DNA of 55,077 nt from Bacteroidaceae bacterium. Lineage in GTDB: Bacteria; Bacteroidota; Bacteroidia; Bacteroidales; Bacteroidaceae. The translations under genes were made by a program, and so were the position numbers. The DNA lies in NCBI GenBank assembly GCA_017617805.1, contig JAFZVN010000075.1, positions 1-55,077 of the forward strand. Reading direction: 5' to 3'. The notes beneath the pieces are model-generated. The model did no database searches and was not told the origin of the DNA. It worked only from the letters and a program-made list of their open reading frames with translations. How positions within the stretch are numbered: position 1 is the stretch's first letter; every line of letters starts with the position of its first letter. Positions 1-10,634 of the stretch are shown in pieces.

Positions 1-264
1 GAGTTCACCCGCGACGAACTGAAGAAGGACGTGAAGCTGGCGTGGACGGACAAGACCAAGGCCGAGATTGCAGCTGCCAAGGGTGGCACCTCGAACGCTG
101 GTACAGGCTCTGAGACTGGTAGCAGCACGAATCAGGGCGGAACAACGAATGAATCGAATGGTGGCGGCTCAGGCACTGGCACCGTCACTCCTGGCGGTAA
201 CACCGGAGGCGACAACAGCGGTAACAATGGTGGCGACCCAGACGCTGGCGACTTCGGAGGATAA
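1..264 (+). CDS. C-terminal end of an unrecognised protein with a Gly/Ser/Thr/Asn-rich tail (partial)
   Basis: The reading frame is open from the first base and stops at 264, so the start lies left of the window. About 28 residues of charged, Lys- and Ala-rich sequence (FTRDELKKDVKLAWT) are followed by about 55 residues of low complexity dominated by Gly, Thr, Ser and Asn. A tail of this kind is seen on some Bacteroidetes HU-like DNA-binding proteins, and the charged part could be the end of such a domain, but too little is visible to decide. It is followed by a hairpin at 328-346 and a strong terminator-like hairpin at 415-450. The family is not recognised. Confidence 0.5.
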   Translation, partial: EFTRDELKKDVKLAWTDKTKAEIAAAKGGTSNAGTGSETGSSTNQGGTTNESNGGGSGTGTVTPGGNTGGDNSGNNGGDPDAGDFGG

Positions 265-414
265 AGGAAGACCCTCTCCCCAACTGTCCGTCCTCAGCAA
301 GAGCACTTGCTTCGGTCGCTCCCTACAGAGAGACATTTAGTCTCTCCGCTGAACGGTCACTACCCCCGTAAATGGGGAGGGAGCCCATGCGGGGTGTGGC
401 TAATGAGAAGAAAA
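265..414. other. Non-coding gap with small hairpins
   Basis: No convincing gene. A 7-bp hairpin with arms GAGAGAC and GTCTCTC lies at 328-334 and 340-346. A C-run/G-run pair follows near 363-380. The stretch is richer in G and C than other gaps in the window. The terminator hairpin begins at 415. Confidence 0.4.
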
Positions 415-450
415 GGGAAGGTTGCAGTAATTTGCAGCCTTCCCTTTTTT
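415..450. terminator. Bidirectional terminator hairpin, copy 1 of a repeated element
   Basis: A 12-bp stem (GGGAAGGTTGCA at 415-426 with TGCAGCCTTCCC at 433-444, one G:T pair) has a 6-base loop and is followed by six T on the plus strand. On the minus strand the hairpin is followed by TTTTC. It lies between the partial gene on the left and the convergent lipoprotein operon, so it can serve both. A second copy with the same stem and flank is at 4019-4050. Confidence 0.75.
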
Positions 451-487
451 GGGGGGTCAATCAATCTTTGATGTTTTGGGAGTCGTT

Positions 488-1087
488 TTATTCTGCCAGA
501 TATTCTTTCATGGCTTTTTTCCAATCGAAGTCGTTTTTGAGGTCTGTGAGGTCGTCCACTTTCCACTCACCTTCATAGAGGAGGTTGACGCGAACGGGTA
601 TCTCGCTGTAGTTGTGGAGCTTCAATGTGACAGAGGCTTCCCATGGATATTCTTCGATCTGTATCTTCTCGAGGACAAAGTCGGAGGCATGGAGATTCGC
701 TTGGTCGAAGTCTTGCCCCATCACCCAATAGTCTGCCTCGAAAAAGCCTATTTCGCCTTCGCGTTTTGAGTCCTTTTCATTGACGGCTGCTACGGTGGCA
801 AGCCAGTCTTGTGAGCAGAATGTCTTGTCGAGCGCTGAGGCCTTTTCGTACCAATCGGTGCTTTTGTAGGCTTCCTCGACAGCATCATAGACTTCCTTGA
901 CGGTCTCTAAGGCAGCTTCTCCAAGTTCTGCCTCTGTGGGGACATACACGGAACCTGGGCCATCGAGCATGATGGCGGAGTCGCCTAACAAGCCATCCTT
1001 GCCAAAGGGAAGTTTGTTGCCATTGCAGCTGCTCAGGGCCAGGAGCGTGAGGAGCAGCAAGGGGAGGGTCTTTCTCATTGTCTTCAT
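488..1087 (-). CDS. Lipoprotein, third of three tandem related lipoproteins (DUF3828-like)
   Basis: A 199-residue protein with a Lys/Arg start, a leucine-rich hydrophobic segment and a lipobox (LSSC, Cys at about 21), so it is expected to be a lipid-anchored envelope protein. The mature part has a helical first half, the motif LDKTFCS, then a W..G.D segment, and a beta-rich end with an EGEWKVDDL strand. This plan resembles DUF3828/NTF2-like lipoproteins of Bacteroidetes. The two genes upstream (1094-1726 and 1723-2322) share the plan, so the set looks like gene duplication. It starts 6 nt after the previous stop and is last in the operon before the terminator at 415-450. Function unknown. Confidence 0.8.
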   Translation of the reverse strand: MKTMRKTLPLLLLTLLALSSCNGNKLPFGKDGLLGDSAIMLDGPGSVYVPTEAELGEAALETVKEVYDAVEEAYKSTDWYEKASALDKTFCSQDWLATVAAVNEKDSKREGEIGFFEADYWVMGQDFDQANLHASDFVLEKIQIEEYPWEASVTLKLHNYSEIPVRVNLLYEGEWKVDDLTDLKNDFDWKKAMKEYLAE

Positions 1088-1093
1088 GGGTTA

Positions 1094-1726
1094 TCAGTTG
1101 GCTGACACATATTTATACATCTCGTCGAGGAGGTCGCTGTTGTCATCGCCTACCACATTCCAGGAGCGGATTTTCCATTGGCCGTCTTCCCAGTCAAGGG
1201 TCAGCTTGGTGTACATCCATTGTTCGCCTGAGCTGAGTTCGAAGGTGGCTTCAGCGGTGTTGCCTGTCAGCAGATCGACCTTGATGTTCTTGGGAGTGAC
1301 TGGCACATCCATGCCGTAGGTCCAGCGGATGTCGTCGCGTTCGAAGCGTTTACCCGAGCTCTTCTTGGCATTGATGGCTCGCACCTGACACTGCACTTCG
1401 TTGAAGTCTTTGGTGCAGAACATGGCGTCGAGGTCGGTGTTGTTCTCCATGCCGTCCTTGCTGGGTGCATACACCTTGCTGACTTCGGCATAGATTTTCT
1501 TGAGTTGCTGGGCGACTGCGTCTTCTGTCCATTGGTCGGCAGGAGCCACATCCACGCCGTCGGCCTGCATCTGTGGTTCGTCGGCAGTCCTTGCTTCTGG
1601 GGTGTCCACGAGGGCATTCGCCTCCACTGAATCCACATTTTCGGTGATTTCGGTTTTGCCGCTGAAAGTGCAGCTGGTGGTCAGCATGAGTGATGCTGCC
1701 ACGATGAGCATTGTCTTTTTCTTCAT
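1094..1726 (-). CDS. Lipoprotein, second of three tandem related lipoproteins (DUF3828-like)
   Basis: A 210-residue protein with a signal sequence and lipobox (LTTSC, Cys at about 19), then an acidic, probably disordered linker of about 45 residues. The folded part carries the motif LDAMFCTKDF, a W.YGMDV segment and a terminal beta stretch with EDGQWKIRSW, in the same order as in its two neighbours. Its ATG overlaps the stop of the upstream gene in an ATGA (1723-1726), which points to coupled translation. Role unknown; it is probably a member of a DUF3828-like family acting in the periplasm or on the outer membrane. Confidence 0.8.
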   Translation of the reverse strand: MKKKTMLIVAASLMLTTSCTFSGKTEITENVDSVEANALVDTPEARTADEPQMQADGVDVAPADQWTEDAVAQQLKKIYAEVSKVYAPSKDGMENNTDLDAMFCTKDFNEVQCQVRAINAKKSSGKRFERDDIRWTYGMDVPVTPKNIKVDLLTGNTAEATFELSSGEQWMYTKLTLDWEDGQWKIRSWNVVGDDNSDLLDEMYKYVSAN

Positions 1727-2322
1727 GATGCTATGTCATTAGTGTTCTTTCCTAAATATTCGTCCATATCGGTGCGGAAGCCTACGCCATCCAAGTCGTA
1801 ATCGGCAAAGTCGTCAATCTTCCACACGCCGTCTTCCAGTTCCATACGAAGACGTACTTGACTGGTTTGGCCTTTCCATTGGAGTGTGAGGTACACTTCC
1901 ACGCGGTTAGCCTCAGGGTCGGTGATATCGTCAAATGTCACGTCGAAAGGGGTACCAAGTCCCTGGAACCAGCGAAAGCCTTCGTCCTCGAAGTAGCCGT
2001 CACTGCCTTGTTCGAAGGCTTTGATGCTCTTGTCTTCCACTTCCTTCATCTCTGCCAAAAGACTCTTGGTGCAAGCGATGGAATCGAGCGCTCTCATTCT
2101 CATCTCACCATCATTCACCTTATTCAGTTCGTCATAGTAGCTTTGGATTTGCGCCTTGATGGCATCCTCTGTATGAAGATTTGCGCTTGGCTCAGCTATC
2201 AGCGTGGTATCCGCAGACAATGAATCTATACCTTCACCATTGTCATTCTCTGTCTTCTTGCCATCGCAAGCGGTCAACATCAGAAAGCCCACGATGCCTA
2301 TGCTGATCAATACTTTTTTCAT
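1723..2322 (-). CDS. Lipoprotein, first of three tandem related lipoproteins (DUF3828-like)
   Basis: The start was set at the Met of MKKVLISIG (2320-2322), because this gives a clean lipoprotein signal (LTAC, Cys at about 19). The frame is open for nine more codons upstream, which would put polar residues before the signal. The product of about 199 residues has an acidic linker, the motif LDSIACTKS, an FRWFQGLG segment and a final EDGVWKIDDF strand, matching the two genes downstream. It ends in an ATGA overlap with the next gene. It is probably the first gene of the three-gene operon. Function unknown. Confidence 0.8.
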   Translation of the reverse strand: MKKVLISIGIVGFLMLTACDGKKTENDNGEGIDSLSADTTLIAEPSANLHTEDAIKAQIQSYYDELNKVNDGEMRMRALDSIACTKSLLAEMKEVEDKSIKAFEQGSDGYFEDEGFRWFQGLGTPFDVTFDDITDPEANRVEVYLTLQWKGQTSQVRLRMELEDGVWKIDDFADYDLDGVGFRTDMDEYLGKNTNDIAS

Positions 2323-2365
2323 GTCTGTTTTGGTGGTATATGATATCATGTATTTTGTATTTGAA

Positions 2366-2400
2366 AAAGGTCTGGATAACCTGAGGCTACCCAGACCTTT
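2366..2400 (-). terminator. Intrinsic terminator after the TMEM43-like gene
   Basis: Arms AAAGGTCTGG (2366-2375) and CCAGACCTTT (2391-2400) form a 10-bp perfect stem. On the minus strand the stem runs straight into TTTTTC. It lies 20 nt beyond the stop of the 2421-3740 gene and just upstream of the lipoprotein operon, so it separates two transcription units. Confidence 0.75.
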
Positions 2401-2420
2401 CTATCTTGATGTTTGATGGT

Positions 2421-3740
2421 TTATTCGGCTGGTGCCGCAGCTGGTTCTGCTTTCTTCTTGTTGGTGAGCTCAGCCAGCTTCTTCTTACCGTTGAAGGCGA
2501 ATACCCAAACGAGGAAGCCTGCAACAACTAAGATGAGAATGCCGATCAGAGGACGTGCGAGAATCCATGCGATGGCAATCACGATGAGCGAGTAAACGAT
2601 ACCGATGATGGTAGCGATGATGCCCACGCCAAATGCGAAGAGGCTGGACAGGAATGGAACCACCTTGAGCAACGTCTCCACGAAGGAGAAGAGGCTTCTG
2701 ATACCAGAAATCACGAGGAGCGTGCCGATGATGCGGAGAATCCAAGTCCACATGCTGTTGGCTTCGTGCTCAGCCTCGAAGATTTCCTCAGAGGTCTTCT
2801 TACCCATCACGAGTGTCTGGTAAGAACCCTGCTTGGTCTTGTAAGGCTTGAATGTGTCGCCGTCAACTTGAGAAACGATAGTCACCTTGGCAGGAACCAC
2901 CTTCTCGAAAGTGATGCGAACGTCACCAATCTCAGGAGCGTTGGCGCTGCGACCGTAGTAGAGCACATTGCCTGCCTGATGAACGTATTCGAGGTCAACC
3001 TTGTTGTCCTGTGCGATGGAATCAGGAATGACAGTCTTTGCGCTGTCAGCAACAGCTGGCTCAGTAGCAGCAGCTGTTGGGAGACCCTTTCTGACTGCGT
3101 AAGTGTCAGCTACGTTCTTGTTAATGGACTCCAACATAGCCATGCTGATGTTGAGCTCAACAGCCTCGGTAGAACGGATGGACTGGATGAGTGACTCGTT
3201 GAGTTTGTAAGCGCCGAAAGCGACGTTCTCAGCCCAATACTCTTCGTTGTCCACCTGTGCCCAGGTGTAGTTTTTGTTCTGATAATCAGGGTCTTTGAAG
3301 TTGCCGCTGTTGACAGGGCTGCTGACCCACTCCTGTGTGTAAGTGTAGGTAGTGGTAGTCACTTCCTTACCGCCGAGCTTGTCTTCTTTCTGCTCAGAAG
3401 AATGCTCAACCCACTGGAAGTATTCCACCTTGCGGCTCAGGCCGATAGCGTTTTCGCTGATGCCGAACTGTGTGTCGGTCAGCACCTCGTCGGTCGTTGC
3501 CAATGCTGTGGCGCATACGAGCTCGCCTTCGAACTCAGCACTCTTCTTGTCGGGCTTGGGCATATCCACACAAGCTTCCTGTGCTGCATCCAACTTCTTG
3601 TCTTGCTTCACATAGTTGAACTCATTCCAGAAAAGCAGAATGGTTGCACCAATCAGCAGGACAAGTCCTGTGAGAACACTCTTCAAAGAATTTCCCACAC
3701 GGGTTCCATAACCCGTGGTTTTCGTTTCTTGATAAGCCAT
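2421..3740 (-). CDS. TMEM43/LUMA-like membrane protein
   Basis: A 439-residue protein. One membrane segment lies near the N terminus (about 21-42, VLTGLVLLIGATILLFW), then a large soluble region of about 280 residues, then several hydrophobic segments between about 335 and 425, and a basic, Ala/Pro-ending tail. The order (one N-terminal helix, a long loop region, a helix cluster at the C terminus) and the start FNYVKQDKKLDAAQ fit the TMEM43 family found in bacteria and animals. Its bacterial role is not known; eukaryotic TMEM43 is an inner nuclear membrane protein. It is a single-gene unit with its own promoter (3827-3860) and terminator (2366-2400). Confidence 0.8.
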   Translation of the reverse strand: MAYQETKTTGYGTRVGNSLKSVLTGLVLLIGATILLFWNEFNYVKQDKKLDAAQEACVDMPKPDKKSAEFEGELVCATALATTDEVLTDTQFGISENAIGLSRKVEYFQWVEHSSEQKEDKLGGKEVTTTTYTYTQEWVSSPVNSGNFKDPDYQNKNYTWAQVDNEEYWAENVAFGAYKLNESLIQSIRSTEAVELNISMAMLESINKNVADTYAVRKGLPTAAATEPAVADSAKTVIPDSIAQDNKVDLEYVHQAGNVLYYGRSANAPEIGDVRITFEKVVPAKVTIVSQVDGDTFKPYKTKQGSYQTLVMGKKTSEEIFEAEHEANSMWTWILRIIGTLLVISGIRSLFSFVETLLKVVPFLSSLFAFGVGIIATIIGIVYSLIVIAIAWILARPLIGILILVVAGFLVWVFAFNGKKKLAELTNKKKAEPAAAPAE

Positions 3741-3826
3741 AATACTTTAATTAATTTGTAATAAATAGTAATAGTTGAAAAAATTGTTATCTGTTGTCGA
3801 TAAATATCACTAAACCAAATACGTTG

Positions 3827-3860
3827 CAAAGGTAGTTTTTTTATTTATATCTTCAAAATT
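3827..3860 (-). promoter_or_regulatory. Bacteroidetes-type promoter of the TMEM43-like gene
   Basis: On the minus strand, TACCTTTG (3827-3834) matches the -7 consensus TAnnTTTG. TTTTG lies 19 bp upstream, near 3854-3858, as the -33 element. The predicted 5' leader is about 80 nt and A/T rich. The rest of the 3741-4018 gap shows no gene. Confidence 0.65.
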
Positions 3861-4018
3861 TTAAGTTCTTTTTTATCAGTTGTTTACTTCATTTTGTTCC
3901 AAAAGGCACGTGAATTTGTGTTTTCCTCCTTTTTTTGTGCAAGAGGATTTCTTAGTTTCAAGATTCGAGTATGATGATAGACAAGTTTGAACTTCAAAAG
4001 TTTCGGTGGCTAATGAAT

Positions 4019-4050
4019 AAGGGAAGGTTGCGGAGGCAGCCTTCCCTTTC
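4019..4050 (-). terminator. Terminator hairpin, copy 2 of a repeated element
   Basis: Arms GGGAAGGTTGC and GCAGCCTTCCC (about 4021-4048) form the same stem as the hairpin at 415-450, and both copies have the sequence GTGGCTAATGA just to the left. It lies about 25 nt beyond the stop of the esterase gene at 4073 and would end its transcript. On the minus strand the stem is followed by a T-rich stretch (TTATTC). Confidence 0.7.
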
Positions 4051-4072
4051 ACTATCAATTTATTTGATTTGT

Positions 4073-4975
<903 letters not shown>

Positions 4976-4982
4976 TTAATAT

Positions 4983-5022
4983 AAAAGGATTGATACTTCT
5001 TGTTGGACGCATCAATCCTTTT
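4983..5022 (-). terminator. Intrinsic terminator between the LOG-like gene and the esterase gene
   Basis: Perfect 12-bp arms AAAAGGATTGAT (4983-4994) and ATCAATCCTTTT (5011-5022) enclose a 16-base loop, with T-runs on both strands. It lies 20 nt past the stop of the 5042-6070 gene. Confidence 0.8.
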
Positions 5023-5041
5023 TAAGGTTTAAATCGATTGT

Positions 5042-6070
5042 TTATTTCTCTGCGCTGTTTCTGAACTTGTTGAGCTCATCAGCCACCACGTCGAAGTCGT
5101 CGGTGAGGGTGAGCTGCAGGTTCTTGTATTTGCCCATTTCAACCAGCTTCTCGAGGAATGGATAAACTGGCATCTCCTTGGTCCAGAACTCGGTGCCGAG
5201 GAAAATCATAGGACTTGCGAAACCGAAGGACTCGTAGTGGTTCTGCACAGCGTCTTGGAAGATTTCCTGCATGGTGCCTGCGCTGCCTGGGGTGTAGATG
5301 ATACCTCCGAAGGCCACGGTGAGGATGAGGTCTTCGCGGATGCTGTTCTCGAAGAACTTGGCAATGTGGGTGGCGAATGGCGCTGATGGCTCATGGCCAT
5401 AGAGGTAAGTGGGGATGCCGAGGCTGACATAGTCGCCCTGACGTGGGTATTTCTTCATCACTTCGAAGGAAGAGGCCAGCCAACCTTCATCCTTGAACGA
5501 TGGAGCCTTTGCAAGCATTTCTACAGCATCATCCACATCTGCTTCTTCACGTCCTGCCATCCAAGCACCGAGGTGAGTAGCTTCCATGGCGCCAGGACCA
5601 CCACCGCTGAGCATGATGAAACCTTCTTCGGTGAGACGTTTGCTGAGGAGTACCACACGCTTGTACATGGGGTCGGTGCGCAACAGTGCGTGTCCACCCA
5701 TGATGCCGATGCAGAGACGGGAATTGTGCTCACGGAAAAATTCGTCAAGTGCCACATGGATGCCGTGGTCGTGGAGGGTGCGGGCGAGTGATTCTTCCAC
5801 ATCCTGGGCTTGTTTGCCTTTCTCGATGTAATGCTTATAGACTTTGGTGTCATAGCAGGAATCGAAGGTCTCAGGCTTGGCTGGGTCGTAGCCAGCATAA
5901 AGCTCTTCTGCGCTGTAGAGCGATGTGCGATTGATGTCGAAGGGTACTGTCTTCAGATACTCCATCGCCTGTTCGGTAAATAGTTGTTCCATAGGTGTTG
6001 ATTGTTGTTTTTGGTTGCAGGCTGTTGCCAGAACGAGCAGCGCAAGAGCTGCTAAATAGCTTTTTTTCAT
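5042..6070 (-). CDS. LOG/TIGR00730-type nucleotide-binding domain protein with a lipoprotein signal
   Basis: A 342-residue protein. Residues 121-330 read as a Rossmann-type LOG domain: IGIMGGHALL near 121, SGGGPGAMEA at 155-164 and TPGSAGTMQE at 260-269. The last corresponds to the PGGxGTxxE signature of LOG phosphoribohydrolases, with Ser in place of the second Gly. LOG enzymes cleave nucleoside 5'-monophosphates in the cytoplasm. Unusually, the N terminus is a convincing lipoprotein signal (MKKSYLAALALLVLATAC, Cys18). A second Met at residue 27 (MEQLF) would give a protein without a signal, so dual or mis-assigned starts are possible. It is followed by a terminator and is probably monocistronic. 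The domain is fairly sure; location and activity are not. Confidence 0.75.
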   Translation of the reverse strand: MKKSYLAALALLVLATACNQKQQSTPMEQLFTEQAMEYLKTVPFDINRTSLYSAEELYAGYDPAKPETFDSCYDTKVYKHYIEKGKQAQDVEESLARTLHDHGIHVALDEFFREHNSRLCIGIMGGHALLRTDPMYKRVVLLSKRLTEEGFIMLSGGGPGAMEATHLGAWMAGREEADVDDAVEMLAKAPSFKDEGWLASSFEVMKKYPRQGDYVSLGIPTYLYGHEPSAPFATHIAKFFENSIREDLILTVAFGGIIYTPGSAGTMQEIFQDAVQNHYESFGFASPMIFLGTEFWTKEMPVYPFLEKLVEMGKYKNLQLTLTDDFDVVADELNKFRNSAEK

Positions 6071-6119
6071 TGTTTTTGGATGTTTAGGTGATTAATAAAA
6101 TGATTAATATAATTTGAAG

Positions 6120-9100
6120 TTACCTTTCTTTCTCTTCTTTCTTTTTCTTGAGTCGGCGTCGGATGCTCTCGAAGTCGTGCCGCCATGAGAGACCCACACC
6201 CTGCGTGTTGAGGGTGGCTTTGGTGAAGTAGCGGTCGTTGGTCTGGTTATAGGCTTTCAGATAGAGCGAACCTTTTCTGTCCATGCGCCACTTCACCTCG
6301 AAGTCGCCGATGAAGCTGGTGTTGTTGGTCAGGGCATTATCGCGATAGCCAAAAGCGCCATTGATGAGCAATCGCTCGTCGAGCAGACGACCTTCGAGCA
6401 AACCCTCCACATCGAGGTCGTTCCAGCCACGTTCGCCCGTGGTGAGCGACGAACCGAAGTTCCAGTTGCTTTCACGTCCAATCATGTTGCTGAGCATCTG
6501 ATTGATTTGTCCGCTCAGCGTGGAGGAGAGTAGGGAATTCATGGCTTGTTCTGAATTGCCATTGCCGTTAGCTCGTGCATATTCGTTGGGATAGAAACGC
6601 CCTAATCCAAGCAGATAAATCATCTGGGTGTTCATCTCTTCCTCTGAGTTAATCATGGAACGAACCAGCTGACGCACTTCTTCATTGACGTTAGGAATGT
6701 CCATGTTGAAGGCGAAATCCATGTTGCCCAGTTTGCCTGTGATGTCCAAGATACAGATGACTTTCACCTTGTTGTTTTGGGAGAATGCCGTCGTGTTGGT
6801 CAGGTCACTCAGCGGCACAGAATTGATGGTGTGGTGACAAATGAGGTGGATGTTGGCATCGAACGGATTGCCGTTGAACTCCACCATTGAGCCTGGTTGC
6901 AAGGCAAGGTCGCGGAAGATGATGTCTTGCAGGTAGAGCCTGTAGGAGCCAGAGGTGATATTGTAGTTGCCAAACATCTGGAACGAACCTTTGTTATACC
7001 AGCGAGCTGTAATTTGGGCATTGCCGAAGGTGCGCATATAGCCGTCCTCGATGTTGTCCATGCGGAGTTTCACCTCGCAAGCGGGGGTGAGGTTGATATC
7101 GAAATTGATGAAGATGTCGCTGTTGTAGTTCTTCTTGGCTTCCTTCACAATGGTGAGCGAATCTTTCTGAATGGGCTTCTCATACTCTTGCAGGCGCAAA
7201 TCCACCAACTGAGGGTCGAGCATCATCACGGAGTCACGGTCGCGGAACTGGATGAAGGAACTGCCCGTGATGGCATCAGGTGTGGCTGCATCGTAGGCAA
7301 AGACGGAACCACGAGTAGGAGTGACGCTGGCATTGACATAGAGTGGATGTCCGTCAGAACCATCAATGGTCAAGTCGCCATCGGCAAAGACGGTGGCAAG
7401 GAACTTGTCGCTGTTGAAGGTGGTCTCGTCGTAAGCCAACAGTTCGTGGAGGTCGGCCTTGAAGTGATAGGCAAAGTTCTTCATGTTGCGATGCGTCACC
7501 TGTCCGTTGATGGTGGAACGGTGTCCGAAGCGGTCATAGATGCTGATGTTTGGGAAATCGAAGAGATAAGGACGCAGACGCAGGGTGTCACCTTCGATGT
7601 GATAGGGCACGTTGGTTGCTCTCAGACGGAGGTTCATGTTGGGCACTGCATCGCCCACAATGTTGACGTTGTTGAGAGGACCGATGATGCTGATAGGTCC
7701 AGTAACATATCCTGACACCTCTTTGAACACGCCACCCAGGAAACCATGAATGAATGCGGCATTGGTGTTGAGGGTGTTGACATCTAAACGCATGTCGTTT
7801 TTGGAGGGGGAAATCCAACCGTTCACCGTCGTGATGCCCGTCACGCTCTTCTCTCGTCCTGTCAATCCATCAGGCACTTTGTAGAGGTCAACGATTCGTC
7901 CATCGACAGAGATGCCATCCACTTCCTTGTCCCAATGAGCTGTGATGGTTGCATCGCCGATGGGACCTTCCTGTACAGACAGGTCTTCGACAAACAGGCG
8001 AGTCTTTACATCAGGCACACCACCACCCAACACATTGTTCACCACCGCACGACCCGAGGCTTTTCCTGCAAATCGTACAACATTCCAATTGGCCAACGAC
8101 ATGATGTATTTGATCTCGAGGTTGTTCAGCGTAGCCACCAACGAGTCTGTAGGCAGATTGGAGGCTTTACCATCGATGGCAAGGAAACTATTGGTGTTGT
8201 CGTTGGCGAATCGAACATTGTGACATTCGATGTTCTTCTTGTAGAGTTCGATACGTGAAGGGGAAACGGTCCATGTCGTATCGTTGATGACTGCTGTGGA
8301 TTTCCTCAAGGCGATATCTGTCTTCATGCTGCCTGCAGAATCGCTCAACTGGATGATGGGCAGGAGCTGGAGCATGATGTTGTTGGCACCTGTTGTGTTC
8401 AGGTACAGGTCGCTGACAATACGGTTGTTGTGCACATCCGCCATCACGTCCAATTTGGTGGAGGTGGAGGGCGTGTCATCATCGTCGCTTTGTTTGATGG
8501 TGGAAGCAATGGCATGCACATTCATGTTGTCAACGGAGGAATTGCAGGCCACTGCGATGTTCTCGTATGGTTTCTCGTTGTAGATGACGTTGGGCGCATC
8601 GAGTTGGAAGGACATCTTCTCCTCGGCGGCATCCAAATTTCCAAAGATACGGATGGGGGATTCGATGCTGAAATCTGCGTCGATGAGATGGTGCAGAATG
8701 GGAGCATCTGTCAGCGTCAGGTCGTAGGTGAAGCGGGTCGTGGAGGCTATGCTTCCTGACTGAGGCTTGAAGATGATGGGCAGATGATGTGACATCTGTT
8801 GGATGAAACTCTGAGCGATTTCCGTCAGCGAGGTCTTTCCTTGGATATTGCCTGAAAGGATGTCGCTGTTCAAGAAGTACTGGCTTTCCCCATTCTCCTG
8901 TTTCTCTGCATTGAACAGGATGCTGTTGAGGTGGTAAGTGTCTAAGGGGGTGACAAAGCTGATGTCTTGCATCGTGGCATTGCCATAGAGATGATTGAGG
9001 TCGGTGCCTTGGAGATGAATTGCACTCTGGAAGGAAAGGTTCTCGTCGATAAAGTCGTCGGTGAGATGGAGAGGGTGGGGCTTGAAATGTTCGAGCACCA

Positions 9101-10634
9101 AATTCAGGTCAATGTCCTTGATGGGGCTATCCGTATAGGCGAATTCTGCATCGGCCTTGATGTTCTCATCATCAATGCTGGCAGTACCCTCAATTTGCGT
9201 CGAGGTGCTTCGTGCATCCAAGGTGACGTTCTGGTAGTTGTAGCCGTTGTAGTAAAGATTATAGATGGTGCCTGTCGCCTTGCCTACAGGGAAGGGCTTG
9301 AGGGCATCAAGGTTCATGGCGATGTCGAGGTCGAACGAGGTGGTGCCAAACTGCTCATCGTCTTGCAGTGCTCCGATATTGATGCTGTCGCCATTGAGGG
9401 TGCCTGTGAGGAAATGGTCTTGGTCATAAGTCAGATCGTAAGAGGCATCTCCAAGACCTGTAGTGAGATTGCCTTGCGAGATCAGTACCCCTTGCACATA
9501 ATCGATGGTACCTTCGTAGGCCACATCTTTCAAGGCATGGAGAAGGAGGCCTTGGTGATGTTCTGGCACTAATGCATCAACCCATGTCAGAAGTTCGTTG
9601 CTGTTGATGCGTAAAGTGTTGATATCAGCATGAATGACACGATTTTGTTTATCAAGAGGTTGAGTGACCCACGAGGTGGCACGAAGCATCAAGCCGTCAT
9701 CTTCCGTTCCTATTTGACAGTCCTTTATGTCCACCCTTTGTTCGTTTCCTTCTGCTGCAATGCTGAAGTTCAAGGCTGGTGTCAGAGGAAAGCGTTTTCC
9801 ATGAAGAGAGGAGAGGTCGTTGGGAGTGATGTGACCGTTGATGGCGCTGGTGTGGAAAGCGAAAGTGCTGTCACTTTCCCAATGTCCATAAGTGAGGATG
9901 AGCGTGTCCATCTTCACTTGTGAGTGTGGCATCTCTAACGCAAAATCTGTGAGTGTGGCTTGTTGGCGGTTGCCGATGAGCTTCAAATGGGTGTCATGAA
10001 TTGTCAACCCAGAATGAAGTTCTTGGGCTTGCAGACGCTTCACATTCACGTTGAGCGAATCATCAGTCAGGCATCGCAGCACAACATTCATGCCAAAGTC
10101 ATGCAGGCTCAGATGATTGGGGTCGAGCTTACCGGATTGGGGAACCGCAGACTTCACATCGTAAGTCACATCCGAATGACGCATGATGAGTGAGCCAATG
10201 TGCAGGTTCAGTGGGGTGGGTTCTTCTTTCTTTTCTTTGGAGAACGCATCAATGATGAATTGGAAGTTGGGTGGACTGTCGGGCGTATCTTTGTAGAGGG
10301 TGGCTCTGGCTCCGAAGAGTTGGGCAGTGCCGATGTTCACCTGTCCTGACATCAGAGAGAAGAGGTTGATGCTTGCCGACACACGGGCGATGCTTGTCAT
10401 CTTCTGGCCATCAGGCTCATAGATGGTCATGTCGTTGACCACCACACGGTTGAGAAAACCGAGGTTGACACTTCCGATTTCGACCTTCGACTTGAGCTGT
10501 TCAGAGAGTATATTAGCGGTCCAGCTTGCCAATGCGCTTTGCATGAAGGGCAAACTGAATAGTAGGACGATGCCGGCATAGATGGCAATGAGGATGCCTA
10601 CTACGTTCACTAATATTTTCTCAAGCCTTTTCAA
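6120..10634 (-). CDS. TamB-like translocation and assembly module protein (DUF490)
   Basis: A 1504-residue protein with a single N-terminal membrane anchor (about 8-30), then a very long beta-rich region of repeated amphipathic strands, ending in a TamB-type C-terminal domain (about 1060-1480, with [11 protein letters not shown], a LDITGKLGN strand and [12 protein letters not shown]). The last residues are highly basic ([12 protein letters not shown]). TamB-family proteins are anchored in the inner membrane, span the periplasm as a beta-taco groove and help outer-membrane protein assembly and phospholipid transport; E. coli TamB is about 1260 residues, so this is a long version, as is usual in Bacteroidetes. 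Its start overlaps the ribH stop by 14 nt, so translation is probably coupled. No TamA-like partner is in the window. Confidence 0.88.
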   Translation of the reverse strand: MKRLEKILVNVVGILIAIYAGIVLLFSLPFMQSALASWTANILSEQLKSKVEIGSVNLGFLNRVVVNDMTIYEPDGQKMTSIARVSASINLFSLMSGQVNIGTAQLFGARATLYKDTPDSPPNFQFIIDAFSKEKKEEPTPLNLHIGSLIMRHSDVTYDVKSAVPQSGKLDPNHLSLHDFGMNVVLRCLTDDSLNVNVKRLQAQELHSGLTIHDTHLKLIGNRQQATLTDFALEMPHSQVKMDTLILTYGHWESDSTFAFHTSAINGHITPNDLSSLHGKRFPLTPALNFSIAAEGNEQRVDIKDCQIGTEDDGLMLRATSWVTQPLDKQNRVIHADINTLRINSNELLTWVDALVPEHHQGLLLHALKDVAYEGTIDYVQGVLISQGNLTTGLGDASYDLTYDQDHFLTGTLNGDSINIGALQDDEQFGTTSFDLDIAMNLDALKPFPVGKATGTIYNLYYNGYNYQNVTLDARSTSTQIEGTASIDDENIKADAEFAYTDSPIKDIDLNLVLEHFKPHPLHLTDDFIDENLSFQSAIHLQGTDLNHLYGNATMQDISFVTPLDTYHLNSILFNAEKQENGESQYFLNSDILSGNIQGKTSLTEIAQSFIQQMSHHLPIIFKPQSGSIASTTRFTYDLTLTDAPILHHLIDADFSIESPIRIFGNLDAAEEKMSFQLDAPNVIYNEKPYENIAVACNSSVDNMNVHAIASTIKQSDDDDTPSTSTKLDVMADVHNNRIVSDLYLNTTGANNIMLQLLPIIQLSDSAGSMKTDIALRKSTAVINDTTWTVSPSRIELYKKNIECHNVRFANDNTNSFLAIDGKASNLPTDSLVATLNNLEIKYIMSLANWNVVRFAGKASGRAVVNNVLGGGVPDVKTRLFVEDLSVQEGPIGDATITAHWDKEVDGISVDGRIVDLYKVPDGLTGREKSVTGITTVNGWISPSKNDMRLDVNTLNTNAAFIHGFLGGVFKEVSGYVTGPISIIGPLNNVNIVGDAVPNMNLRLRATNVPYHIEGDTLRLRPYLFDFPNISIYDRFGHRSTINGQVTHRNMKNFAYHFKADLHELLAYDETTFNSDKFLATVFADGDLTIDGSDGHPLYVNASVTPTRGSVFAYDAATPDAITGSSFIQFRDRDSVMMLDPQLVDLRLQEYEKPIQKDSLTIVKEAKKNYNSDIFINFDINLTPACEVKLRMDNIEDGYMRTFGNAQITARWYNKGSFQMFGNYNITSGSYRLYLQDIIFRDLALQPGSMVEFNGNPFDANIHLICHHTINSVPLSDLTNTTAFSQNNKVKVICILDITGKLGNMDFAFNMDIPNVNEEVRQLVRSMINSEEEMNTQMIYLLGLGRFYPNEYARANGNGNSEQAMNSLLSSTLSGQINQMLSNMIGRESNWNFGSSLTTGERGWNDLDVEGLLEGRLLDERLLINGAFGYRDNALTNNTSFIGDFEVKWRMDRKGSLYLKAYNQTNDRYFTKATLNTQGVGLSWRHDFESIRRRLKKKKEEKER

